From the NCBI RefSeq assembly GCF_029227915.1, contig NC_079888.1:4599001-4663000 (forward strand): a DNA stretch of 64,000 nucleotides, in the 5' to 3' direction. Made by a program: the position numbers and the translations under genes. Position 1 is the stretch's first letter; each line of letters opens with the position of its first letter. The notes beneath the pieces were generated by a model that saw nothing but the letters and a program-made list of their open reading frames with translations, did no database searches and had not been told where the DNA came from. The DNA comes from Hydractinia symbiolongicarpus. Its lineage: Eukaryota > Cnidaria > Hydrozoa > Anthoathecata > Hydractiniidae. Below, piece after piece: positions 33,940-51,444 of this stretch.

Positions 33940-36900
33940 TTGTCTCATAATGGCCGCTCTGTTTGCACACAGTTGCTTCCCGTCTAGCATTTTTGACGAA
34001 AATTTTGGTAATATAGCAAGGGAAATGTGCCAGGTATTATTCTTAAGGGTTCTTCTCCATCATTGTTAAGTTTAGCTACCCTGCAGTATTTACTATAAGC
34101 TGTATGCAAATTATTTTATATCATGCACAGAAGCCAGCCAGGGTATTTCCTCCAAACATCAACACTCCTAAATTTCTTCATCGTATTTAATGTTTTGACT
34201 TTCTGTTGACTTGATAACAATAGACAGATAAACTTTAGAATATATAGCTATGAAAAATATATACATATTTTTTAAATGGCATTGCGGGATGTGTGGTAGC
34301 TAGCTATAATAGCTAGCTTACCGTATCTGTACGTAAAAATTAACATTTTTAAAAAGTATGTATTTGCCTATCTGTGTTGCAGTATTTGATGTTATTCGTT
34401 TACTTTTAGTGTTTAGCTTTTTTGACTCTGACATCTGCCTGGCAGGGAAAAAATGCTTAAGCTTGGACCAGACAGAGATCTTTTGTATGGATTTCTTCTC
34501 ACAGAAACATCGTTGGAGCAGATTGATGCCTTGTGATTTATTTGAATCCATTTATAGTATTACCAATGCCTTTGTATGGATAAATGGACTGAAGATGGCC
34601 TCGTTTCACGTATCGTTTCCATTTTTTTCCAAAACACCCTGATGTTGGAAATGTACACAAAGGAAACCGTCTATAAGATGCTCAAAAATTCTTGTTCTCT
34701 AAACAAGTGTATTTGCCAGTTGGACCAAGCCTACAAATCAGGGATTCCGTGATAAAGGTATTCCTTTTTTCTGCCAATTTTAAGTAGCACCATAAAGGGA
34801 TGCTGTGTTCTATTATAGTATACCAGTTCAAATAAGGCTGGGCTGTCATAAATATGTTCTAGTTTCCATATTTTGAATGCATGACCAGTTTTGCTAAAAA
34901 ATAAATTTGAAAAAAAACTCCCAGAAAAAGTTTTTTTGCACCTTACAGTCAAAGTCAATGTCAATTCCGGGCAATCTCACCATAAAAAAAACTGTCATGC
35001 ATATGATGACTTCAGATATTACTATACAAACTCTAGAACTGCTTTCAATATACATGTACAGACACTGTGTTTAAAAAATGTATAAATTTCTTTAGTAGGC
35101 ATTTTATATACCTTATTTGGTTCTGTTTTTTTTACGTATTAGAAAGCATGCTCATGTATACAAAAAGCTTTTTGTAAACATTGGCAAATCATTTAAAGGT
35201 ATAGCTGGCCAAAAATTAAAAAATTAATTTTATTTCTACCTATCTGTAACAATACTACTTTAGTTGATGTTTTGCGAAATTAATAACTTTAAATGTTAGC
35301 TTTTTAGCATGGCAGCTACCCTCAATTAATGCCAGTTTACTTTTAGTGTGTTGATATGTTTGATAGGCACTTAAATTTGATATTCCAGTTAAGTATGCAT
35401 TTCAATAAAAAAAATAGAAAAGGAAACAAAGAATGTTTTGGACTTGGGTGGAATGACCTAAAGAAAGGAGAAAGAGGTTATAGCTTTTAAAAATGAGTGA
35501 TAAATATAGGAAAGAAAATATGGCTTAAGCCCCATTGTGTGTAGTCAAGAAAAGTCAATAAACTAGCATGTTGTTGCTGCTAACAAAGGGAAAGTCCTTT
35601 GGTGCAATAAGTAAGTTTATAGTGACAGAAATATTATGATTTTGTGTTAAAATATTATTTACTCATGTGCACACATAAACATTGGACAGAAAAGTTAAAT
35701 AGCAGGCTCTAACAAATAAGTTATACTCAAATTGCTGGGACTTGTATATACTTAAAATGTTATAAAATTAACTAAGAAAATTCAGGTTTTAATTCAGATT
35801 TTTAATTTTAAATTCAAAATTTTATTATGACAGAACATTTGTTTTGTTATAATAAATATTAGTTATTTTAAATATATTTAAATGTATTTTAGGGTGTGAG
35901 TTTTTGTGTCTTTTTGTACACATTAAATGTTAAATGCAAGAACATTTAGGCTCAAGTTTTACCTGAGAAAGTTTGCTCAATTAAGAAGACATGAATTTCC
36001 ATTTTGTTATCATGTATTTTATGCTTCGTTATAGATTGTGAATGTTAAAAAATAATTTTTTGAGGAAACTTTGTATATTTGTTGAAGTTTCACATAACTT
36101 GTTTAAAAAAAGTATACAAGAGTCATAAATATTTTTTAACAGATTGTTCCAATTCCTACTTTTGTTTTTTCATGTTGTGTACTTATTTTTTTATAGTATA
36201 TACAGCCAAAGCTACGATGCCGAGGACAGTAGAGATATATCCCTAAAACAAGTGAAGTTTATAATTTTATCCTAAATTTTTAATCTCTTTTTTAATAGAT
36301 GAATGTTGGTGCTGTTTTTTCATTTTTTTCATTTTTAAGTTCTATTTTATATATAAAATGATTTCGTCTATTTTTTTTCCTCAATGCAAATTCAACTACA
36401 AAGTGTCTGTTCTTATTTCAATTTAAAAAGTCTTAATAACACAATAGTCGGACCCTTTTATATTACCAAATCTGTACATTCTTATCAATTCTTGTGTGCA
36501 AAATTTGAGAGAATTGTTCTATTAGTTTGTCATTTTTATTTCTAGTGAAATTTCATATTAGAAAGTGCAATAGAATGAATATGCATTATGCACAATAATT
36601 TAGTTAGTGATTTTGATCTAAAATAAAAGTTTATCAAAAGTTTATTTGGAAACTGTTTTGAGCGACATACCTAATGTGATTATAAATTACATCAGCTTTA
36701 TTGACATTAAATCGCAAAACTGCAAAAGATGCATGAACCTAACTGTACTACCACAGACGTGGTTGTGCAAAATATTTCCTTGTCTAATATTGTTCTGACT
36801 GATATTTACTTAGTCGTTGTATTTATGAAATAGAGTATAAATTATATAATTATACTTTTGATAAATTATTAAAACTAATTACATATGGTTTATTTATTTG

Positions 36901-37050
36901 CTTACAGCCTACCAATGCCTATCCAAACCATTAAAGAATTCTTATTTCAAGAAGCAATCCATGCACATAATTGAAGTTCACATTTTTTGCAAGTGTTTTG
37001 CAAAATATTTATAAGAGGAATTCTGTTTTTTTTCTGAGTAAGATTCTGTT
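33940..37050. other. Long non-coding stretch, no gene seen
   Basis: AT-rich DNA. Overlapping short open frames on both strands at 34318-34642 and 34731-35085 have no domain or splice support. Nothing else found. Confidence 0.45.
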
Positions 37051-37058
37051 GCTTCAGC

Positions 37059-37660
37059 AATATATGCCAATACAAAGCACTTAGGGAGAATTCTCAGGCC
37101 AACAATCAATCATACACATGAAATAATATAACATTTTTAAATAAGGCCTTTACAACAAATTTTAAAGAAAATTTCTGTTTTTAAAAGCAATTCATACATA
37201 TGCGATTCGATTGTTTTAGCAACTTATGTCTACAAAAAGCATTTTAGAAAAAATTCCCAGAACAACAATCAATCCATACACATGAAATAATTTAACATTT
37301 TTTAATAAGGCCTTTACAAAACAAATTTATGAGAATTTTTGTTTCTAAAAGCTATCCATACATACGAGATTCGGTTGTTTTAGCAACTTATGTCTACAAA
37401 AAGCATTTTAGAAAAAATTCCCAGAAGAACAATCAATCCATACACATGAAATAATATAACATTTTTTAACAAGGGCTTTACAACAAATTCTAAAGAGAAC
37501 TTCTGTTTTTAAAAGCAATCCATACATATGAGATTCGGTTGTTTTAGCAACTTATGTCTACAAAAAGCATTTTAGAAAACATTCCCAGAACAACAATCAT
37601 TCCATACACATGAAATAAAGGCCTCTATGAAACATATGAAGAGAAATACCGTTCTGAAAG
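37059..37660. repeat. Minisatellite of ~164-bp units, about 3.6 copies
   Basis: The word AACTTATGTCTACAAAAAGC recurs at 37221, 37385 and 37549, exactly 164 bases apart, with an older copy starting near 37059. Units also share CATACACATGAAATAAT and GCGATTCG/GAGATTCGG segments. The last copy is cut short. Confidence 0.9.
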
Positions 37661-38149
37661 TAATCAATTAATTCGCGAAAAGTTCTTCTATTGAGCTAAT
37701 GGAAGAACTTTTCGCAAATTTCGCTATTTGTAAATGTTTCTTCTGCAAAACCTTTCACAATAGGTCAATTCGCGAAAAACATTTTCGCGAAATTATCACA
37801 AATAGCTCTCTTCCCTACGCGCGCGGTACCTATGTCTTCTTTAATACAAACGTGAGTATGCTACTGATAACAAGTATTTGTGAATGTCAGCTATAATTTT
37901 TTTCTTATTGCACGAGGCATAAAGACTTTAACCCTGCAAGGTATTTCAAGACCTCCCTGTACAATAAAAGACATAATATATGATGTGGATATTACCGTTG
38001 AAGTGAAAAAGGGCGTTCATCACTAGTCTCAAAACAGTAAAAAAGAACGAAATATTCTAATATGTTCTATGATGAATTTCAATGGATTGAGGGGAAAAAA
38101 TAAATCGATAATTAATTATTTTTTCTTTGGTTCGATTCGCAAAAAATTC

Positions 38150-38990
38150 TTCCGCGAAGGAGAAAAACTTTCGAATTGAAGACTAGGCTATGATCTTATT
38201 GCTTATACGCACTCCATTTGTGTTGTTTCGTTGAATTTTGGTCAAAAACTGTCTTTCAGGAGAAAATGTTTCAAATTGAAGACTAGGCTATGATTTTATT
38301 GCCTATACGCACTCCGTTTGTGTTGTTTCGTTGAATTTTGGTTGAAAAACTGTTTTTCAGGAGAAAAACTATTTTTCAGGAGAAAAACTTTCGAATTGAA
38401 GACTAGGCTATGATCTTATTGCCTATACGCACTCCGTTTGTGTTGTTTCGCTGAATTTTGGTCGAAAAACTGTTTTTCAGGAGAAAAACTTTCGAATTGA
38501 AGACTGGGCTATGATTTTATTCCTTTTACGCACTCCGTTTGTGTTGTTTCGTTGAATTTTGGTCGAAAAACTGTTTTTCAGGAGAAAAACTTTCGAATTG
38601 AAGACTAGACTGAGATTTTATTCCTTATACGCACTCCGTTTGTGTTGTTTCGTTGAATTTTGGTCGAAAAACTGTTTTTCAGGAGAAAAACTTTCGAATT
38701 GAAGACTAGACTGAGATTTTATTCCTTATACGCACTCCGTTTGTGTTGTTTCGTTGAATTTTGGTCGAAAAACTGTTTTTCAGGAGAAAAAGTTTTGAAT
38801 TGAAGACTAGGCTATGATTTTATTGCCTATACGCACTCCGTTTGTGTGTTTCGTTGAATTTTGGTCGAAAAACTGTTTTTCAGGAGAAAAAGTTTTGAAT
38901 TGAAGACTAGGCTATGATTTTATTGCCTATACGCACTCCGTTTGTGTGTTTCGTTGAATTTTTGGTCGAAAAGAATATTTTTCAGGAATG
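38150..38990. repeat. Minisatellite of ~100-bp units, about eight copies
   Basis: GAAGACTAGGCT recurs (with changes) at 38178, 38278, 38398, 38499, 38600, 38701, 38802 and 38902. Spacing is 100-101 bases, except for one unit enlarged to 120 by an internal duplication of TTTTTCAGGAGAAAAACT. Copies share CGCACTCCGTTTGTGTTG. The array ends about 90 bases from the stop codon of the KDZ/SWIM gene. Confidence 0.92.
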
Positions 38991-39082
38991 AATAGAAATT
39001 AATTTAAAGAAAACAATTTTCAATATTATGAACTTATTATCTTCGATACATAAAAAACTCAGTACAAACAAACAATGAGATT

Positions 39083-43814
<4,732 letters not shown>

Positions 43815-44605
43815 TTTGTTTCTAAAATGATATTATAATGAAAATCAACTATTTTTGTTTGAATATAATATATTCAAACAAAATTATCAGTTCGTTTCCT
43901 CACACATTCTTAGGACTTTATATTAATTGAAATAAATTAGAAGACATCAATCTCACTGGATAATGGTTTTAAGAAGAAATTCAGTGTAAAAAGACCTCTC
44001 TTCACCTAATCCCAGCATCTTCTTTTTCTGCCACGCAAATGCCAAAGCCAAAAAGCTTACTACTGAAAAGTAAACAAATTATGTCACAATAGAATCCATC
44101 TATGCGGTCCTTCTTTTTTGCCTGCTATTTTTTTGCCTGGATACATGCACGTAGCTACAATAATCTGTAAATTTGCTCCTTAACTTTTAGATTACAACAG
44201 TAGCTTTAACCTTTCCCACAGTGATGATTGGCTAATAAAAAACCTATAGTTAGTTTGTAGGAGGATTAAGGCTCTGCAAGCCTAGCATGTAGCATGGTCT
44301 AGCATCACACGCTCTCTAGCTATCATCATCATCATCATTCTCGGTTAACATCCGTTTTCCATGCTAGCTCTAGATATAGTTAGCTAGCTACATAGCAACC
44401 TTAAAAAGTGCAGAAAAGAGGAAAAACAATGCAGCTACTTATATCTGTACAAATTATTAAAAAACAATTTAGCAGAAAGAAAAAGCAAACCAAAGCAAAC
44501 AGAAAACAGGCCGATGAAGAACCGTTGCTTGGCTCGTTGCTTTCGCTTTCCGTACCCGAACCTGCTGGAAGCATCAAAAAATGCTAACGCAGCATTGGCC
44601 TGCAA
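43815..44605. other. Upstream region of the KDZ/SWIM gene, no gene seen
   Basis: Non-coding. It should contain the promoter of the minus-strand gene. A short ATC-type run lies near 44322-44337. Nothing else recognised. Confidence 0.4.
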
Positions 44606-44608
44606 CTG

Positions 44609-44655
44609 ACCAATAGTATTACAATATTTTATGTGGTCTGAAAAGTGAATGTTAA
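44609..44655 (+). repeat. Second copy of the 5' flank of the nuclease-like gene
   Basis: CAACTGACCAAT, ATTACAAT and TGGTCTGAAAAGTGAATGTT occur here in the same order as just upstream of the nuclease start near 33860 on the minus strand. The nuclease coding sequence itself does not follow. It is likely a truncated duplicate or a shared repeat. Confidence 0.5.
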
Positions 44656-44841
44656 CGTCCTCTGATAGTAAATGAGGTGTTGGTTAAACTAATAAATAGC
44701 ACAGGTTAGGCTAAATTCACTCACTTACGTTATAGTAAGTATTCCCCACCAATTATATTTAGACACTATTATAAAGAATTAAATCAAAAAATAAGTAAAA
44801 AGATCATTTATCATTATCATGTTGTTTCCATCTTCTTTCAA

Positions 44842-44914
44842 GTTTCCGTAGTGTAGTGGTTATCACGTGCGCCTAACACGCGCAAGGTCCCCGGTTCGAG
44901 CCCGGGCGGAAACA
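44842..44914 (+). tRNA. tRNA-Val (AAC), second copy
   Basis: 73 bases, identical to the tRNA-Val at 10646-10718, with anticodon AAC and intact A and B boxes. A T4 run follows a few bases downstream. Flanks differ from the first copy, so only the gene itself is shared. Confidence 0.97.
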
Positions 44915-47090
44915 ATTAGTTTTATTTATTAAATTTAAATGCAGTTTTATATGAGAATTTCCTATCCGGCAATACTTAGGCTCTCGCCAGAAATTAGGTT
45001 CAAAGTCAAAATATTGTCTGCAAAACACGATGATAAAATAAACATTTCGTGTTCTTCGAAAGAATGCGCCCCGGAGTAAGATGAGGCAAACTAAAAATTA
45101 TTTTGTGGCAGCCAGAAAATAAATTTTAAACGAGGGAAAAAATTATAGATTTCTATATCCTAAAATCTACTAAGATACATTGATAACAAATAAATAACTA
45201 TATTTTACAACTAAGTATCTATATATCTTTCTTAGAATTTTCATCGCTGTGTGTGGTGAGAATAAGTAGGGTTTGGATGTACTTCAGTAAAATTTCAAAA
45301 AAAAGGGTCATTGACTTGAGATAACCTAGAGTATTTTACGTAATAGTAGTGGCAGCATTTTATAACCTTCTTTGAACTTAAGAAATATCTAATGGCTAAC
45401 AACAATACTGTTTTATGTTTTGCCTCTCTTTTCCATACAACAAACAACGAGCTTCAAACGATGAAGTATGCTGAGATTGCTTCAAATTTATAAATCTACA
45501 GACCGGAAACATTCAACAACAAATCGAACACGCAATATCTTTATTTTTATTTTGTTTTGATTTTTTTTTGATTCATTACTTTGTGCGTATTGACCTATGA
45601 CAATCACAATAAGGTAGAATATATTCCATTGTTTTTTTAATTTAGCCACCTGTTTGGCAAATGTGTAAAAACACTCAGTTATAAATAATTCAACACTCAC
45701 GAAGATGTACACAAAACTGGTATTTTTACCAAACTGTTTTATATTTTTGGGTGTAGTGTGTTGTCGTTCTGCAAAGTTTCGGGTGAAATTTTACCGTTTT
45801 TATGTGAAAAACATCAAGTTTTTATGGCTCTACGAATATTTTTAATATCGAAACATTTTTAGTCTTAAGCGTACACTCTGCATAAACCGGACATAGTTTC
45901 TCACATGATCGAATTCAAACTAGATTCGCGTAGTTTGATTAAAAAGGATGACTGCTCCTGCTTTTGATGAAGAGTTGGTCATGCTCATGTTGTCAGATAA
46001 TGCACCAACTATCATTTGCAAAACTACAAATACGTGTTTTGGTAGGTTAACTAGTAAACTTGAAACTTTTGACATCTTATGTTGTTATTCTGTTTTCTTG
46101 AAAGGTATTTGCCTTCTTCTTATATAACTTCTCATTTATAATTCTTCTGTGAGCGTATTTAAACAATCAATGCTGTGCGTACCAGTAATTTCTTTGTTTG
46201 CAAAACAACAAAACTGTTGTGAATCAGACTTACACGACAATGTTGACTTCTTGTGAAGCTGCTTTTATATTTTGTTAGCGTTTAATATTAAAATAACTGA
46301 AGTGAGTTGTACTGAGTCTTGTGACTTGTCTTGGTGTCTGTTAATATCTCCAATAGCGCGGCGTCCATTTTGAGCCAAAAAATAATTGAGCAGTAAAACG
46401 GATTTTGAGAGTTCTTGCAAAGCGCACCGAATCTATCGATAGTGTAACATCGTTCCCCGTCCCTCTCTGGAGTTCCCACAGATAGGGGAGCATGAGCGCG
46501 ATGGAATAGTGTATCTGTTTTTAGCCTACATGTAGACCCAACTCGCTTCGCTTCTTTGATCGATTTTCGTACACTAGTGTTTAAGATTTTCTAAAAATAG
46601 TGCGCATGCGCATTAACAATTTGCCTTATAAAAGATGCTAACGATGTTATAGTTTCTGGTCCCCTCTTTTTAACAATGTTGAACTTCTAAGGCGAATCGC
46701 ACAGTCTATGAGTAGGCTTTTACTCATGGTGATCAAAATAATGCTTCTGGTCGCATTTCCAACCTCATTCCTAGACCTTTATCTCCATTTTGACCTACTG
46801 ATGGCGGTTCAGGCTCTGTCCCAATGGGGGGGAAGAGTATGGCCGCGTTTCTTTATCCTTATCCAGCCGTCATTCTCAAAAATTACTTTTGATTTAGCAA
46901 CGAAGACTGATTTGGTCCATAAAATAATGTGCACCCTAATTGCAAAACGGTCTTTATATATCATGACTGCTTTATATGCAAAACATAATAAATTTTATAA
47001 TACATGCCGCACGCTCTCGACGCCTTACGTATGACGATTAGATTTCTCTCGCAGATCTCTCACAAATTTCTGTGCTTTAAATAAAATTAG
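44915..47090. other. Non-coding stretch, no gene seen
   Basis: AT-rich DNA. The frame at 46708-47034 begins with a hydrophobic stretch but has no domain, no splice context and biased low-complexity content. I do not annotate it. Confidence 0.45.
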
Positions 47091-47092
47091 TC

Positions 47093-47260
47093 AAATTAAT
47101 TTTTTATAAAATCGAATGTTTTGGGAAAATGTTCGAGATAACGTGGTAAAATGAGCTACAAGGAGCAGAAAAATAGTTCTACAACGCCAAAACGTTGGAG
47201 GTAACGTAGCTCGAGATAGAGAACGTAATTTTGCCTACAAGAGATTGCAGTGATTCGCTT
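47093..47260. mobile_element. Fragment of the 31-kb pogo-like MITE family
   Basis: The inverted complement aligns with 31239-31380: shared words include CACTGCAAT, ACTATTTTTCT, TAGCTCATT and CATTCGATTTTATAAAA. Only one end is present. Confidence 0.5.
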
Positions 47261-47269
47261 TACATTTGC

Positions 47270-50200
47270 TATTTGGTGGAAAAATATATCGTGTATCCTT
47301 TAGCACGTATTCTGCTGCGCGCAGACAATACAGATATTTTTAATGGAGACACATGCAAACACATTCGTATCATGTTACGTAAAATATAAATGTTTAATTG
47401 AAAACTAAAACAAAAATTCTAAATTAAAATATTGAAAAATGGAAACAAACTTTTTAATTTTTTGATTCTGCAACTCTCAGATAACATCTATAGATTTCAT
47501 TTGATATAAAAAAATATAAAGCAAAGAAAGCTACGTGATAAAAACCACTAATTCCGCAAGCCTAATGGAGAGAAAAAAAACGTGTTGTCATGAAAATTAC
47601 GTCCAGTCCAAAGTGTTATCATATTTGGACTATTTAGAGACCTGTTACATAGTAACAAACAATGGTCAATACATTTCGAAGATTCATGACGTCAATGATA
47701 AACGCATCTGCGAACAGTCTTCATTGACCATTAATCGATTATCTCATGTTAACCTTTCAACAAAAACACGATTCACAAGCAAAGAACAAGAGGAGAATGA
47801 AGATGATATAGCTAGTTAGAGTCTTTCTTATTAACAGCATGGTGCAATTAATCGAATGTAAACAAGATAAATTTTGTTGCCAGCTCTTTTTTCGCTCAAG
47901 GGTGAATCTGTATAAAAATAGCGAAAAGGAATCTGTGAACGAGGGATGTTATTGGACTTTATGTTGAAAAAATAGAAACAAAAACTTCTCCTTTAGGCGA
48001 CATGTAAATTAAGCTGTAAGCCATCTGGTGTAAAACGAAAATGAATTTCTGAAGAATGAATTTCAATGGAGTACAAAAGACATTTTAATGTCTCCCTTGA
48101 ATTAGATTATCTCGTTTTTGTAAAGAAATGTTTTATTTTTATTTTGGTAGTTTATCTTAGGTGCGACATCTTGGATGTAGCTAGTGCTTCCTAGCACGAC
48201 ATAAAAAGAGGTAGGGAATCTTTTTCTTCTTCTTTATTCAATTTGCGTCCTCAAATTTTTATTATTTGGCTTTAAAAGGCAACGAACGACAACGCCAACC
48301 TTGCCCAGAAGACTTTCTTTGACTTTTGCAACTGTTTGTTATTTTAATAACTGGGAACTAACAGGTCCTGTTATAAAGAAATGTCTTCACACTGTGATAG
48401 GATTCCATATAACTTTACTACGGTGTTTTCCTGCGTAGGTTAGGACACCTAGCGAACAATTCAGGGACAAATTTTAAATATTCCCCGCCTCCGTCATGTA
48501 GCGTAGGCATTTTCTAGGGAAACATGGAGGTGCACAAAGTATTAGTCACTTTCCTTTGTATTTTTATTTTTTAAACTGGTGCTATATAATAATCGTAGCT
48601 AGTTGTAAGTTGTAGCTAGCCGTATCTTGAACCCAGACTACCCATTTTGATGATAGCGACCCAAAAATTAGACTCTTTGTTTTTTCTTATAATCGGGCGG
48701 CGTCTCTCATATCATAATCCCTGGGATCGAGGTTATAAGATTTGGTTTGGTAAGTTTTAGTTAGTTTCGTAGTTTCGTTGTTTCAAATACATTTCTTCTT
48801 CTATGCATATGCGAGATTTACACTTGAAAATCTTCATGCTCGCATACAAGATATATATTTTTAATTTTTTTGAATCTAAAATTATCTTTTTAACTGGTTT
48901 CGTTTCATTACCTTATATTTTGTTTATTATTATATTCATATTTTATTTATTTCAAGCTATGTGTGTCGTTATCTGCATAAACTTTTTGTTTTTTTCTTCA
49001 TTGCCCAACTTTCATTTACTTTTAAACGCAAAGCGGCGCGTAAACCCTGGTCTCTTGGCTCCTTAGCGGTTATTGCGGAGAGGTTGATAACCAATACGCT
49101 GCTATAGAACTAATCAAAAAGGAAGAATGTTTTGGTAACGATGTCGAGTCTAACACAAAGGGATATTTGACGCAGCTTTAAAGTAATTTTAATCTAGATG
49201 CATTTCTAACAGGGCCTTCTTTCAGAGCAGTCCACTGGTCCCGAGCACAGACTCGTTGATAATCAACTAGTAGACAATATAAAGCATATAACGGTATACA
49301 AGTAAAACATAGAGAATGGGAAGCCATTTATCCCTTGAAGGTTTGCTAAGTATTACATTCAAAGCGTTGTGTCACGGAAAAGATTCAAAGTAAGTTACTT
49401 GTGTATTCTCCGGGCTGTTTCTAGCCGTATTAATTTTTTTTTAAAAAACGCTATTGTTACCACTGCCGAAATCACTAGTACCAACAGGCGTATAAAACAA
49501 TCATTGACGAAGGAAATATCAAGTCAGCGTTGGAGGAAGAAGGGGAGGGCAAAACTAGAAATACTTGCTATATAACGGTCCCTGTTTACTCGAACTTCTG
49601 TTGCTTTGTAGTGTATAACAGACGTCGGAAATTATCAAAATGTTTAGGAATACTTTAGTTTCTGTTTTTTTACTTTTTGATTCCTTAGCTCCGTCTAATT
49701 AGGTTACTACCAACAAGGGATCCTCGTCTCCGGGACTATATGCTTCTCAACTACGCTGCGCTTTCTAATAGTTCTAGCCACGGTAAAAGGTGCTGAGGTC
49801 GAGCTTGAAAACAAGGATAAGTAACGCTCGTTTAGCCACCATTTTTGTTCCACTGGCGCCTAATTATAAAACTGGTGCTTCGCAACTTAAGAAAATCGTT
49901 AGTTACCAATCTATGTTTTGTGTTATAGAAGTCCAATATAACTCTTTAAATGCATATCATTTGATGATATTGCGGTTTAAACTTTTTTAACTTAACCACA
50001 TCAAGATCAGGTAAAATTTCGCGCTTCTAAAACATCCCTAAAATTTGGGCGTTGGCTAGCTCGCATAGGTTCTTCACGTTCCTAAAAAAACTATTTTAAA
50101 GCCCGTAATGGGTAATGTAGCTATTATATTTAAATGCATTATCATTGTTTCAAACGAAACATAAAATGTTGCACTAATGCCTCTACTTATCACTCTTCGC

Positions 50201-50415
50201 CCTTTGATTGTTGAGAGGTTACTGTTCTTGATTGCTTTTTGTGAGAAAACAAAGTATGCTTATTAGGAAAAAAAAATTAAACAATAAATGGATATGGAGA
50301 TCTTTTAGGAATATAATTTTATGCGATTCACAAATTTCGTTAGCTGTGTATATTTTTTTAATTGGGAGAGTATTTTGATTCTGGAAACTACGGACTTGAC
50401 GGTATAGTATAAGGT
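47270..50415. other. Long non-coding stretch, no gene seen
   Basis: AT-rich DNA. Short open frames (47535-47819, 48803-49066, 49369-49575) show no recognisable domain, and I could not build a spliced model from them. Confidence 0.4.
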
Positions 50416-50420
50416 AACCG

Positions 50421-50545
50421 CAGCCTCATCCCAGGGCTTTTTTTTCTTTCTGATAAAACGATATGAACGGCGAAAAAGAAAATTTATTTCGTCTTGCCGT
50501 CCCGTTATAAAAAAGAGACAAAGACCACGGGGGTCGAGGTTTAGG
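50421..50545. mobile_element. Possible MITE of the CCTCGT-CCCAG family
   Basis: GCCTCATCCCAGGGCTTTTT at the left and a complementary GGGGGTCGAGGTTTAGG at the right resemble the ends of the clearer elements at 51120 and 57013. The match is weak. Confidence 0.35.
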
Positions 50546-50659
50546 TAGAAGAACATCTCTTTACAATAACTACATATTCTCGATATATCTTTTTTACTCT
50601 TCTTTACTAAAAAAAACGTCATTCACGGCGAAAAAACAACCGAAGTAATATTTTAGGCA

Positions 50660-50876
50660 GAGACGGTGTAGCGGTAGCGCATTTGGCTTGTACTCATAAG
50701 GTTTCGAGTTCGAGTCCCACACTTCGGTGCACTTTATACGTAGTGTTGTCAGCCCATTTGATGCCAACTACTCACCGCCAGTCGGCTTGTGTGGTAGGCA
50801 AACAAGTTAGAGCAGTGTTATGCGTATTTCTAGCCGTAATGTACGTTACTTACTTACCAAAACCTTCTCGTTAAAC
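50660..50876 (+). mobile_element. tRNA-derived SINE-like element
   Basis: The head reads GTGTAGCGGTAGCGCATTTG (A-box like), CTTGTAC in the anticodon-loop position (TGT) and GAGTTCGAGTCCC (B box). Anticodon and T stems pair poorly, so it is not a working tRNA. A ~140-base tail unrelated to a tRNA follows, as in SINEs. The 3' limit is a guess. Confidence 0.45.
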
Positions 50877-51119
50877 AACAAAGAAATAGCTTTGCACATG
50901 TATATGGTACTTATAATGTCTCCGCTTACGCCATGACTTGAAAATTAACGTCACTAAGAACAGTAGTAACAAGGGTAACTTCGTCTCCAGACCCCGTTGT
51001 CACTCTTTTTATGCTAAAAAAGAGTGAGACTTTATATCACAAAGAGAGAAACAGGTCTTCATGATAACAATGGTAAGCAAGACACAAAACCATCTTGTCT
51101 AATAAAAGAAACTCTATTT

Positions 51120-51236
51120 ACAACCTCGTCCTCAGGGCATCTTGTGTGTTTGTTTTATCTAAAATGAGGACGGTGGTAGCAACATGTTTTGATTTCCTGA
51201 TATAAAAAATACAACAGGGGCTGGGAACGAGGTTGT
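51120..51236. mobile_element. Small MITE, ACAACCTCGTCCTCAG family
   Basis: Ends ACAACCTCGTCCTCAGGGC and GGGCTGGGAACGAGGTTGT are inverted copies. 117 bp, no coding capacity. Confidence 0.6.
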
Positions 51237-51360
51237 TCTATTTTATGTCTTCTAAAATTATAAAATACCATAAAGTTACAGATTTAAATGCTCCTTTGGC
51301 GCATTCTATGTCGTGACCGCTAAATTAATTGTGTGGAAAGAGCAATGGGAGAAAAATAGC

Positions 51361-51440
51361 AAACTCGTTCCCAGCACTTTTTAGGTTTTTTTATTCCGTC
51401 CCAATGAGAAAAACCTAAAGAAGCGCTGGGAAACGAGTTT
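51361..51440. mobile_element. Small hairpin MITE, AAACTCGTTCCCAGC family
   Basis: Almost the whole 80 bp folds into one hairpin: AAACTCGTTCCCAGC, a spacer and AGGTTTTT at the left pair with AAAAACCT and GCTGGGAAACGAGTTT at the right. It is related to the element at 51120 by the CTCGT-CCAG core. Confidence 0.65.
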
Positions 51441-51444
51441 GGGA

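Noticed and set aside
34318-34642. Overlapping plus and minus frames of 77-94 residues
   Set aside because: No domain, no signal peptide and no matching splice sites.
37059-38990. Possible CRISPR-like array
   Set aside because: Whole units are repeated without unique spacers, and the context is an animal genome; these are minisatellites.
46708-47034. 108-residue frame starting with a hydrophobic stretch
   Set aside because: No TATA box, splice site or family resemblance, and it abuts the transposon fragment at 47.1 kb.
50660-50735. Functional tRNA-Thr (TGT)
   Set aside because: Anticodon and T stems have mismatches and a long non-tRNA tail follows; a SINE-like origin fits better.
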